Shown: positions 1 to 6,432, counted from the first letter of the stretch. The stretch is DNA of 6,471 nucleotides from Siphonobacter sp047605205 (GCA_047605205.1 JASGGE010000178.1:1-6471), one strand, 5' to 3'. Numbers and translations are program-made. Notes: a model not told the origin generated them from the sequence alone.

Positions 1-230
1 GCTTTATCAAGTTGAAGCCATTCCTGATTATCATTGAAGGTATGGAAGTTCTTCAGGGGTTTTTTGTACCAGGCCTTACTTAAGCCATAAATCGTACCGC
101 CAAACGCTACCCCCTGACCGATCAATAATCCGTTTAACCGATCTCGTTGTAGCTGGCCGAAAGCTGAAGAACATATAAATAGAAGTACTATTATTCGCAC
201 GATGGTCGGGGTTTTGAGCGAACAAACCAC
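1..230 (-). CDS. DUF2279 family protein, N-terminal part (runs off the window)
   Basis: Seventy-six codons of a minus-strand gene are visible; the 3' end lies beyond base 1. I translated this by hand. Residues 13-25 form a hydrophobic stretch after K6 and R12, ending SSAFGQ, which reads as a type I signal peptide cut before Q26, so the protein should be exported. The mature part has RLNGLLIGQG (31-40), a glycine-rich, probably membrane-associated segment (38-50), then WYK (54-56) and FNDNQEWLQLDK (65-76). That last pattern is characteristic of Bacteroidota DUF2279 (YfiM-like) proteins, whose function is unknown. The start is a GTG at 230-228, directly preceded by an in-frame TGA, so it cannot lie further upstream; a second GTG at 200-198 is possible but leaves a very short signal peptide. 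It begins 8 bp after the vWA gene ends, suggesting co-transcription. Family call fairly sure, start uncertain. Confidence 0.8.
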   Translation of the reverse strand, partial: MVCSLKTPTIVRIIVLLFICSSAFGQLQRDRLNGLLIGQGVAFGGTIYGLSKAWYKKPLKNFHTFNDNQEWLQLDK

Positions 231-238
231 TCAAAGGT

Positions 239-2296
239 TTAGTATCCACCCAGATATTTACGAACGCCCCACTCGATGCTTAACAAGGCCAGCAGAACAA
301 AGAATATCCAGCGTAGATTGATGGCTTCCCGCAAGTCTTCAGTGCTGGTCATTCGATCTGGCAGATTACGGGCCAGCAGGGCGTCCTGCAAGGAAGCCAA
401 CTGATTTGCGGGAACAAACTTACCAGAAGTTTGCTGACTTAGTTGTCGTAACAGATTATAATCAGCCGTGGTGTTCGCCAATTCCAGTTGCTCGTCACGT
501 ACTACAAACTGGCCGGTAGCCGTTTCCGTTTTGCCTAATACCTTAGCCGTTGCTGTAAACTGATACATTCCAACGGGCAGGTTACTGATCTCAAATCGAC
601 TGGTAGCAGACGTGTACGTATACTTGCGAACCTGCCCACGTTCGTCCGTAATGGTCAGATTAACTTCCGGCCCGTAAATCCGTTCGTAAATGTCATTATA
701 GATTTCGGTTTCAAACACAACCTGATCTTCAATTTGAAACAGATTCTGAATCGGGTATACCCGGAGCTTGCGTTTATCATCTTTGGCAGCTAGGTATTGT
801 ATTATCTTGGTAAAAAGCTCATCAACCACTTCCTGCTTTTCGGTCATCTGATATTCTTCCAGTCGCCACTGCCACATTCCTTCACCCAGTAAGATGGCTC
901 CCCGGTTTAATCCAGTATTCAATAATAAAAGTGGCTTATTGGTTTCAAGCGTATTTTTCTTCTGGTATAGAATCACTTCTGTATTGGGGATGAGCTGAAT
1001 ATCGCCAAAAGGTACCGAAACGGGTGGCATTTTTCGTAGCAACTCCATCTGAGCCTGATCAAAATTCAAGCGATTAAAATTTTTATTAAAATACGGAGTT
1101 ACCTGATCTGTTTGACCCGACTGAGCTAATAACTGAGCCACCTGTTGCTGATTATTCAGCTGATTTATGTTCGTCTGACTACCTACAATCCAGAAACAGG
1201 GTGTTTTTCCATCCAGTAATTTCTTTAAATAAGGAGACGAATAGCTTTCAGGAAGTTGATGAAGTATTAATAAATCATATTTCTGATCGCCAGTGGGGGC
1301 TGGCGTGGTGGCATTCACCAGTTGAAACTGAAATTCGAAGTTATCATTCTTCTCAATAATGCTCCGAAAAGCCTTAATATCCGGATGAGGAGCAGAAGCC
1401 AGCATCAGAATTTTCTGCCGGCCATCAATCACTTCCACATAAATATCTTTCTGATTGTTTTGAGTGGTATGCTCCCCCGCCAAAGGCACTACTTGTACGC
1501 TTAACCGCTGAACACCCTTTGTTTTCGCCTGAGTGACGAAATTAACCGTAACGCCAGCCTGGTTTTGCGGGAAACGCACTGTTTGCTGGCTTAGCGTCTG
1601 TCCATTCTGGCGAAGTACTACTGTTGCCATCTGACCTGAATAGCCATTCGCCACAATACCTGCCTGGATTGGAAACTGATTGCCCAGATAAGCGATCTGA
1701 TTAGCAAAGACACTTTTAAGGTTAATGTCCCGCTTGGGCGTGGTATCACCTACAGCAATGGTATGAACAGGAAAGGTATAAGTAGTATATGTAGGCGAAG
1801 CCCCCTGGTTAACAATACCGTCAGAAAGCAGTATAACGTCGGTAACGTTACGACCTTCCAGGTTCGACTTGACGTTAGCAAGCAACCCAGCCAGATTGGT
1901 CGTTTTCTGGGTAAACTGCACGGAATCCAGTTCGGAAACTGGTTTTTCCTGCAAGGTTTGTATTTCCGTTGCATATCCTTTCTCGGCCAGAGCGGTTTGC
2001 AGATTTTTTAGTCCAGTAATCAGATTCTGACCCGCTTTTCCTACTGATACCGAGTTATCAATCGCCAATACAACGGTTTTCTTTTCAATGCGGGTTTCGG
2101 TCTGCCGTAACAGAATATTGAGTAAGAGAAAACAAAGCGTACTAACGACCAAAAAACGTAAAGCAGCTAACGACCAGTTGGCCGTTTTACTCCAGTTGGT
2201 TTTTGGCTGATAGAGAAGAAAGGCATACAGACTCCCAACTACTAAAGAGAGAGGAATCCACCAGGGTGAGGACTGAAATACAAACTGCGTGCTCAA
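239..2296 (-). CDS. Membrane-anchored von Willebrand factor A (vWA) domain protein, TTG start
   Basis: The 685-aa protein has two N-terminal membrane helices (about residues 12-29 and 43-63), a vWA domain from about 74, and one C-terminal helix (about 662-677) followed by a short basic tail. The vWA domain keeps the metal-ion-dependent adhesion site: D80-N-S82-V-S84, a threonine at 132/133, and SDG at 158-160. The following segment (roughly 200-285) looks like beta-rich immunoglobulin-type folds. Residues about 290-400 (starting KILMLASAPHPD) resemble the degenerate glutamine-amidotransferase-like fold found in large bacterial vWA membrane proteins. A further beta-rich stretch lies near 530-610. 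The layout recalls BatA/BatB-type proteins but is longer, with a large central region. Function is unknown; binding of partner proteins at the cytoplasmic membrane is an inference. The first in-frame ATG is near residue 223, inside the protein, so the TTG at 2296-2294, which gives an N-terminus leading straight into helix 1, is the best start. No MoxR-type ATPase gene is nearby. Confidence 0.85.
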   Translation of the reverse strand: MSTQFVFQSSPWWIPLSLVVGSLYAFLLYQPKTNWSKTANWSLAALRFLVVSTLCFLLLNILLRQTETRIEKKTVVLAIDNSVSVGKAGQNLITGLKNLQTALAEKGYATEIQTLQEKPVSELDSVQFTQKTTNLAGLLANVKSNLEGRNVTDVILLSDGIVNQGASPTYTTYTFPVHTIAVGDTTPKRDINLKSVFANQIAYLGNQFPIQAGIVANGYSGQMATVVLRQNGQTLSQQTVRFPQNQAGVTVNFVTQAKTKGVQRLSVQVVPLAGEHTTQNNQKDIYVEVIDGRQKILMLASAPHPDIKAFRSIIEKNDNFEFQFQLVNATTPAPTGDQKYDLLILHQLPESYSSPYLKKLLDGKTPCFWIVGSQTNINQLNNQQQVAQLLAQSGQTDQVTPYFNKNFNRLNFDQAQMELLRKMPPVSVPFGDIQLIPNTEVILYQKKNTLETNKPLLLLNTGLNRGAILLGEGMWQWRLEEYQMTEKQEVVDELFTKIIQYLAAKDDKRKLRVYPIQNLFQIEDQVVFETEIYNDIYERIYGPEVNLTITDERGQVRKYTYTSATSRFEISNLPVGMYQFTATAKVLGKTETATGQFVVRDEQLELANTTADYNLLRQLSQQTSGKFVPANQLASLQDALLARNLPDRMTSTEDLREAINLRWIFFVLLALLSIEWGVRKYLGGY

Positions 2297-2339
2297 ACGT
2301 TTCGCTTGGGTTAATACGTTGAAATAGTTTGAGAAAGCC

Positions 2340-2376
2340 CCTGGAAAAGATCTGTATCGGCGAGATTTTTTCCAGG
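2340..2376. terminator. Long hairpin between fabG and the vWA gene (possible terminator or attenuator)
   Basis: A perfect 9-bp inverted repeat, CCTGGAAAA (2340-2348) and TTTTCCAGG (2368-2376), encloses a second arm pair ATCT (2350-2353) and AGAT (2363-2366) around a 9-base loop. In plus-strand RNA the single mismatch is a G-U pair, giving a continuous 14-bp stem; in minus-strand RNA, the direction of the flanking genes, it is an A-C mismatch. It lies 20 bp past the fabG stop and 44 bp before the vWA start. Neither side has a clean run of T, so it is not a classical intrinsic terminator. It could stabilise the fabG 3' end, reduce read-through, or attenuate the downstream gene. Confidence 0.5.
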
Positions 2377-2395
2377 TAATTTTCCTATCAAACCA

Positions 2396-3142
2396 CTAGG
2401 TCAGAATACCGCCATCTACTTGCAGCACCTGTCCGGTAATATATCGGGATAAGTCTGACCCTAAGAATACACAGGCATCTGCTACTTCTTCTGGCTGTCC
2501 GCCACGTTTCATCGGAATTTGGCTCATCCAGTCTTCGACTGCTTTTTCTGCTACCTCGCCTGTCATTTCAGTTACAATAAAGCCCGGTGCGATGGCATTC
2601 GAACGAATATTGCGGCTGCCTAATTCCAGAGCCACTGATTTAGTAAAACCAACAATGCCCGCTTTTGAGGCAGCATAATTTGCCTGCCCCGCATTGCCCC
2701 GTAACCCTACTACCGAAGTCAAGTTAATAATCGAACCTTTTTTGGCTTTCATCATCGGACGTGTAGCGGCTTTAGTCAGGTTAAATACTGACTTCAGGTT
2801 TACACGTAGCACTTCATCCCAGGCTTCTTCAGTCATCCGCATCAACAAGCCATCACGGGTAATTCCAGCATTATTTACTAAAATGTCCAGTCCTCCAAAA
2901 TCAGCGATTACCTGATTTATCAATTCGTCAGCTGCCTTATAGTCTGAAGCATCCGAACGGTATCCTTTTGCTTTAACGCCTAAAGCAGCCAATTCTGCTT
3001 CCAAAGCCTGTCCTTTTTCTACACTGGACAAATAGGTGAATGCAACGGAAGCTCCTTCCTGTGCAAAGCGGGTGGCAATCGCCCGACCGATCCCGCGGGA
3101 GGCTCCCGTAACAAGGGCAATTTTTCCTTCCAATAAAGGCAT
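2396..3142 (-). CDS. fabG: 3-oxoacyl-[acyl-carrier-protein] reductase
   Basis: FabG catalyses the NADPH-dependent reduction of 3-oxoacyl-ACP to 3-hydroxyacyl-ACP in the cytoplasmic type II fatty acid synthesis cycle. The 248-aa product matches the family's usual length. It has the classical short-chain dehydrogenase signature: nucleotide-binding TGASRGIG at 12-19, NNAG at 90-93, and catalytic N115, S143, Y156 and K160 (YAASK, 156-160). IAPGF and a C-terminal GQVLQVDGG follow, both typical of FabG. I chose the ATG at 3142-3140 (MPLLEGKIALVTG) because it places the first beta strand at the normal position. The frame stays open upstream to 3307, but that 55-residue extension resembles no FabG N-terminus and covers the promoter. 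The vWA gene follows 97 bp downstream in the same direction. There are no other fatty-acid genes in the window. SDR paralogues with other substrates exist, but the full-length match makes FabG the best call. Confidence 0.92.
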   Translation of the reverse strand: MPLLEGKIALVTGASRGIGRAIATRFAQEGASVAFTYLSSVEKGQALEAELAALGVKAKGYRSDASDYKAADELINQVIADFGGLDILVNNAGITRDGLLMRMTEEAWDEVLRVNLKSVFNLTKAATRPMMKAKKGSIINLTSVVGLRGNAGQANYAASKAGIVGFTKSVALELGSRNIRSNAIAPGFIVTEMTGEVAEKAVEDWMSQIPMKRGGQPEEVADACVFLGSDLSRYITGQVLQVDGGILT

Positions 3143-3170
3143 AATTATGTAATATTTGGAGTACGAACGA

Positions 3171-3178
3171 CAAAAGTA
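3171..3178 (-). promoter_or_regulatory. Candidate -7 element for fabG
   Basis: On the minus strand this reads TACTTTTG, an exact match to the Bacteroidota primary sigma -7 consensus TAnnTTTG. It ends 28 bases before the fabG ATG, so the leader would be roughly 20-25 nt. No TTTG or TTG lies 19-21 bases upstream where the -33 element is expected, so the call rests on one half of the promoter. Confidence 0.5.
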
Positions 3179-3200
3179 AGTCAAAAGCCGTACATAGTTG

Positions 3201-3245
3201 CCAGATGTTTCTACATCTCCCTGGAATTGCCAGGCAGATTGCCTG
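3201..3245. repeat. Cluster of three adjacent or overlapping inverted repeats upstream of fabG
   Basis: Three dyads sit side by side: AGATGT/ACATCT (3203-3208 and 3213-3218, 4-base loop), CTGG/CCAG (3221-3224 and 3230-3233, a near-palindrome around AATT), and CAGGCA/TGCCTG (3231-3236 and 3240-3245, 3-base loop). The second and third share bases 3231-3233, so they are mutually exclusive as RNA hairpins. The block lies just upstream of where the fabG -33 element should be. It could be an operator or the remains of a small hairpin RNA; nothing shows which. Confidence 0.35.
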
Positions 3246-3439
3246 ATGCATCCACTCTTTACAGCATAGTCTTTACGCAAGCGATTTTCTCCCCTGCCCA
3301 GTAACATAGAGATAAGAATCCTTACACATTCATCCGAATAAGTCGAAAAATAAGGGAATTAAATCCCCAAAATGATGAATTTACACCTCAACAGGTATGG
3401 ATATTAGTTAGTATGCAGCATCGTGGCCTCAATTTCTTC

Positions 3440-3447
3440 TACTTTTG
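3440..3447 (+). promoter_or_regulatory. Candidate -7 element for the DUF2027-Smr / DUF4403 operon
   Basis: TACTTTTG is an exact TAnnTTTG match and is identical to the element facing fabG. It ends 23 bases before the ATG at 3471, implying a leader of roughly 15-20 nt that is A-rich, as is common in Bacteroidota genes lacking a Shine-Dalgarno site. No recognisable -33 TTTG is present 19-21 bases upstream. Confidence 0.5.
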
Positions 3448-3470
3448 TTTTTAGAATAAGAATTTAGAAC

Positions 3471-4415
3471 ATGAATATCGGAGATCGGGTACGGCTGGTG
3501 CATGGCCGTGAAGAAGGCGTTATCACTAAACTATTGCCAGGTGATTTGGTAGAGGTAGAAATTGAAGAAGGGTTTCGTATTCCGGTACAGAAACGAGAGG
3601 TAGCATTGGTTTCGCCAGAGGAAAATGCCCGTTTCAGGTCAGGAAGTTCATCAGAACCCACTAAACCTCAGGTTAGCCATGCCATTGTTGCCAATCAGGG
3701 CATTTATATGGCATTTATTCCGCTGAATGATCGTGAGTTAGTATTACATCTTATTAATAACAGTGACTGGAATTTACCTTATTCACTTGTTTCGGGTTCA
3801 GAGCCTCATCTTACTTCTTTATCTTCTGGAATATTAAAAGCCCGCAGTACGCAAAAAGTAAAGGAGTGGGCCATTAAAGATTTTGAGAACTGGGGTATCT
3901 TTACTTTTCAGGCATTATTCTCTCGCCCGGCTTTTATGCAGTTTCGCCCTGTGCTGGAGCGTAAAATCCGGTTTAGAGCCGCCAGTTTCTTTAAGGACAA
4001 ACAACGTACTCCAATACTCGAAAAAGCAGGTTATCTCGTCCAACTTGATGAACAGGACGTTATTCAGATACATAAACTGAAAGAAAGCCTTACTGAGCGA
4101 AAAACCGAACCAGCCCCTGTCCGGGTAGAAAAACCACAACAAACTGTTGACCTGCATATCGAAAAATTAACCCATGATTTTCTTGCGATGAATGCCCCTG
4201 AAATGCTGGCTCTACAAATGAAGACCTTTGAAACGACTCTTGAAAACGCAGTGGCTCATGGTTATGATGAAATTACTTTTATTCACGGAGTTGGAAACGG
4301 AACCTTACGAAATGAACTTCACCGCCGGCTGGGCAAGCATATTCACGTGCACTATTTTGAAGATGCTCAGAAAGAAAAATTTGGATATGGGGCAACCCGG
4401 GTAAAAATCAAGTAA
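3471..4415 (+). CDS. DUF2027 protein with C-terminal Smr (MutS2-type) domain
   Basis: This 314-aa protein has no signal peptide or membrane segment and should be cytoplasmic. Residues 1-47 (MNIGDRVRLVHGREEGVI and on to VEVEIEEGFRIPV) form a small beta-barrel-like module typical of the start of Bacteroidota DUF2027 proteins. The middle region (about 70-200) is the rest of DUF2027, of unknown function. A charged, proline-containing linker (about 205-224) leads to the Smr domain (226-314), with VDLHIE (226-231), HGVGNGTLR (272-280) and a C-terminal FGYGATRVKIK. Smr domains bind or cut nucleic acid, notably in MutS2. Here the MutS ATPase and clamp parts are absent, so this is a stand-alone Smr protein. 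The usual HGKG reads HGVG, and the glycine of LDLHG is I230. The nuclease activity is therefore not assured. The next gene follows 6 bp downstream. Confidence 0.88.
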   Translation: MNIGDRVRLVHGREEGVITKLLPGDLVEVEIEEGFRIPVQKREVALVSPEENARFRSGSSSEPTKPQVSHAIVANQGIYMAFIPLNDRELVLHLINNSDWNLPYSLVSGSEPHLTSLSSGILKARSTQKVKEWAIKDFENWGIFTFQALFSRPAFMQFRPVLERKIRFRAASFFKDKQRTPILEKAGYLVQLDEQDVIQIHKLKESLTERKTEPAPVRVEKPQQTVDLHIEKLTHDFLAMNAPEMLALQMKTFETTLENAVAHGYDEITFIHGVGNGTLRNELHRRLGKHIHVHYFEDAQKEKFGYGATRVKIK

Positions 4416-4421
4416 CCTCCC

Positions 4422-5837
4422 ATGTTAAGGCTTGCCATCTGGACCGGATTGATTTTTACTTTTTTATTAACCGGCTGTGGGCGTTCCAATCAGAGTAATC
4501 CGCCTGCTCCCAAGGAATCGTATCTCTATACCAAGAAACAAGTGGAAAGTCGTAAATATCTCTCAACGATAGCCGTACCCGTTGAAATTACGTTATCAGA
4601 CGTTGAAAATCAGATCAATACCAACATAAGTGATTTGATTTACGAAGACCTGAGTTATGACGATAACGATCAGGATAATTTAATGGTACGGGTATGGAAA
4701 CGGGGCCGGATAGCCATTGTGCCAGGAGTTAGCACGAATAACCAAAGCTCGTTTAATCTAACTATTCCCTTACGCATCTGGATTCGGACCCGTTATAGCT
4801 TATTGGGGCTATCGACCGAAAAAGAAATCAGTTTTGAAATCAATCTCAAGCTGAATACTCAATTTTCCATTTCCCCCAATTGGCAAGCCCACACGCAAAC
4901 CCAATTGACAGGATACGACTGGGTTTCGAAACCTGTTTTAAAATTAGGCCCGATTTCTATTCCTATTTCTGGAATTGTAGCCAAAACACTTGATTCTAAA
5001 AAAGAATCCCTCGGAAAAGCTATTGATGATGCCGTTCAGAAAAACGTAGAAATAAAAAAGTATGTAGTTCAGGCCTGGAATCTGGCTTTGCAGCCACGTC
5101 TTATCTCAGAAAAGTATCGTACCTGGCTAAAACTCACACCCGTACAATTGCAGATGACCCCTTTCCGCACCGTAGGAAAGGCTATACAGGCAACTCTTGG
5201 TATTCTTACATATACAGAAACTGTTTTTGGTACTAAGCCCATTGTCAGCGAATTAAATCAAATACCTGATTTAAAAATTAATCCTACTGTTGGAAATGAG
5301 TTTAAAGTCGGTTTAATAAGCGATATTACACACGCTGAAGCACAACGAATGGTAAAAGACACCGTAGTTGGGCAGAAATTTACGTACGGCAGTTATTCAG
5401 TTACTATTAAGGATATTGAACTTTACGGCGATGCTAAAGACCTCGTTATTCGGGCCACATTGGAAGGAAGCATAAATGGCTATGTTTATTTAAAAGGCAT
5501 ACCTTATTATGACCCAGTGCACAGAACCATTTCGTTACGGGATTTACAATACGATCTGGACACTAAAAGTTTTCTGGTTCACTCTGCTAACTGGCTTTTA
5601 CAAAGTCGGTTAAGAAAATCATTACAATCTGCCCTTACCTTTCCGGTAGGTGATCAGCTTGAGGAAACCAAACGTCACATGCAAACTTTGCTCAATAAAA
5701 ATCAGGTAGCGAAAGGAGTCATATTAAACGGATCGATTCAAGCCATAACCCCTGATCAGGTATATCTGACACCCGAATCAATTATGGCCGTTGTCTTTGT
5801 AACTGGTAACGTACGCCTGCACATAGAAGGCCTTTAA
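4422..5837 (+). CDS. DUF4403 family lipoprotein
   Basis: The 471-aa product begins with a lipoprotein signal peptide: R3, a hydrophobic stretch (4-16) and the lipobox L16-T-G-C19, so C19 should be lipidated. Residues after the cysteine (GRSNQSN) show no acidic surface-export signal, so a periplasm-facing location is more likely than the cell surface (inference). The mature part matches DUF4403, a Bacteroidota-enriched family of unknown function and similar length, with IAVPVEITLSDVENQIN (50-66), an Asp/Asn-rich segment (75-86) and VRVWKRG (89-95). Long alternating hydrophobic/polar strands, such as 111-124 and 136-150, indicate a beta-rich fold. A second, weakly similar strand-helix unit at about 294-401 suggests an internal duplication. 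The ATG is 6 bp after the Smr gene stop, so the two are surely co-transcribed. The pairing of a cytoplasmic Smr protein with an envelope lipoprotein is not explained by any known pathway I can name. Confidence 0.87.
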   Translation: MLRLAIWTGLIFTFLLTGCGRSNQSNPPAPKESYLYTKKQVESRKYLSTIAVPVEITLSDVENQINTNISDLIYEDLSYDDNDQDNLMVRVWKRGRIAIVPGVSTNNQSSFNLTIPLRIWIRTRYSLLGLSTEKEISFEINLKLNTQFSISPNWQAHTQTQLTGYDWVSKPVLKLGPISIPISGIVAKTLDSKKESLGKAIDDAVQKNVEIKKYVVQAWNLALQPRLISEKYRTWLKLTPVQLQMTPFRTVGKAIQATLGILTYTETVFGTKPIVSELNQIPDLKINPTVGNEFKVGLISDITHAEAQRMVKDTVVGQKFTYGSYSVTIKDIELYGDAKDLVIRATLEGSINGYVYLKGIPYYDPVHRTISLRDLQYDLDTKSFLVHSANWLLQSRLRKSLQSALTFPVGDQLEETKRHMQTLLNKNQVAKGVILNGSIQAITPDQVYLTPESIMAVVFVTGNVRLHIEGL

Positions 5838-5928
5838 ATGGCATAGTTTTTTGAAACGCAGGAATAGAAAAGTCTATTAAAATTAGATTTTTGATGAATT
5901 GCAGTTTTTACAGTCATGCAAGAACTTT

Positions 5929-5936
5929 TACATTTG
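5929..5936 (+). promoter_or_regulatory. Candidate -7 element of the rnpB promoter
   Basis: TACATTTG is an exact TAnnTTTG match. It ends 5 bases before the first paired base of RNase P helix P1 (5942), the spacing expected if transcription starts at the mature 5' end. A run of T at 5905-5909 lies 19-20 bases upstream, where a TTTG -33 element would sit. The agreement between the promoter and the RNA structure supports both calls. Confidence 0.6.
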
Positions 5937-5939
5937 TGC

Positions 5940-6406
5940 CCAGCAAGCCATCTTATCGCTTCCTTTAAATGCAGGAAGAGGAAAGTCCGGGCAGCAAAGA
6001 GCACCGTGCTACCTAACAGGTAGGCAGTACATTGGCGACGATGTGCTGACAGCTAGTACCACAGAAAATATACCACTTCTTAAAATAACTTCAAGCCTGA
6101 AAGACTTGATGGTTTTAAGCAGTAAGGGTGAAAAGGTAGAGTAAGAGCCTACCGCTCACGAAGCGATTCATGAGGCAGGGTAAACCTCACGGGCTGAAAG
6201 ACCAAATATACCAGTAGTGCTCACAAGAGCCGAAGGGTTGCTCGCCCAGTGCTGGAGGGTAGGTCGTTTGAAACGTTAGGCGACTAACGTTCCAGATAAA
6301 TGATAAGACGTTTTAGAGTGGCATTATTAGGCATCTTAGGCTATTTTTGCCGTTCCTAATCTTTCTACATCTAAGATGACAGAACCCGGCTTATCGGCTT
6401 GTTTGT
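5940..6406 (+). ncRNA. rnpB: RNase P RNA, bacterial class A
   Basis: This is the catalytic RNA of RNase P, which removes 5' leaders from pre-tRNA with the protein RnpA (not in the window). The universal 5' block GAGGAAAGTCCGGGC lies at 5978-5992. Its P4 partner AGAACCCGGCTTAT lies at 6381-6394. Other conserved segments are ACAGAAA (6061-6067), GTAAGAGCCTACC (near 6141-6153), GACCAAATA (6200-6208) and the L15 segment GGAGGGTAGG, which pairs with the tRNA CCA end. P1 is AGCAAGCC (5942-5949) with GGCTTGTT (6396-6403). The 5' hairpin is CTTCCT/AGGAAG (5959-5964, 5973-5978). P12 is CTTAAAA/TTTTAAG (6079-6085, 6113-6119). P18 is an 8-bp stem capped by GCGA (6272-6291). Ends are set from P1 and may be off by a few bases. 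About 467 nt is long compared with roughly 377 in E. coli; much of the excess is at 6301-6380. Confidence 0.95.
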
Positions 6407-6410
6407 AAGA

Positions 6411-6432
6411 ATTATTAGATCCAATCAATAAT
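6411..6432. repeat. AT-rich inverted repeat just after rnpB
   Basis: ATTATT, a bulged A, then GAT (6411-6420), loop CCA, then ATCAATAAT (6424-6432) form a 9-bp AT-rich stem with one bulge. It starts about 5 bases past the presumed rnpB 3' end. No T-run follows on either strand (AAAAGTTAG on plus), so it is at best a weak terminator or a processing signal. The remaining bases to 6471 show no gene. Confidence 0.35.

Larger units (their letters stand above)
3143..3470. other. Divergent intergenic region with no gene
   Basis: These 328 bases separate fabG (minus) from the DUF2027-Smr gene (plus). Open frames run through parts of it, but none encodes anything recognisable. It carries one promoter-like -7 element for each flanking gene and a group of inverted repeats nearer fabG. 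About 190 bases (3250-3435) show no structure I can support beyond a 4-bp GGGA/TCCC dyad at 3354-3367. Confidence 0.6.

Noticed and set aside
2694..3251. Open frames on both strands within and across the fabG region
   Set aside because: They are out-of-frame shadows of fabG with no recognisable domain or separate start signals.
3143..3307. N-terminal extension of FabG by 55 residues
   Set aside because: The extension has no FabG-like sequence, covers the candidate promoter, and the ATG at 3142 gives the normal family length.
3354..3367. GGGA/TCCC dyad in the divergent region
   Set aside because: Four base pairs are expected by chance in 328 bases.
5873..5892. Possible intrinsic terminator after the DUF4403 gene (TCTA/TAGA followed by five T)
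   Set aside because: Only four AT-rich pairs with a 7-base loop; too weak to call, although the T-run is suggestive.
5899..6144. Open frame of 81 codons on the plus strand
   Set aside because: It lies over the 5' half of rnpB, whose conserved blocks and helices explain the sequence; the peptide resembles nothing.
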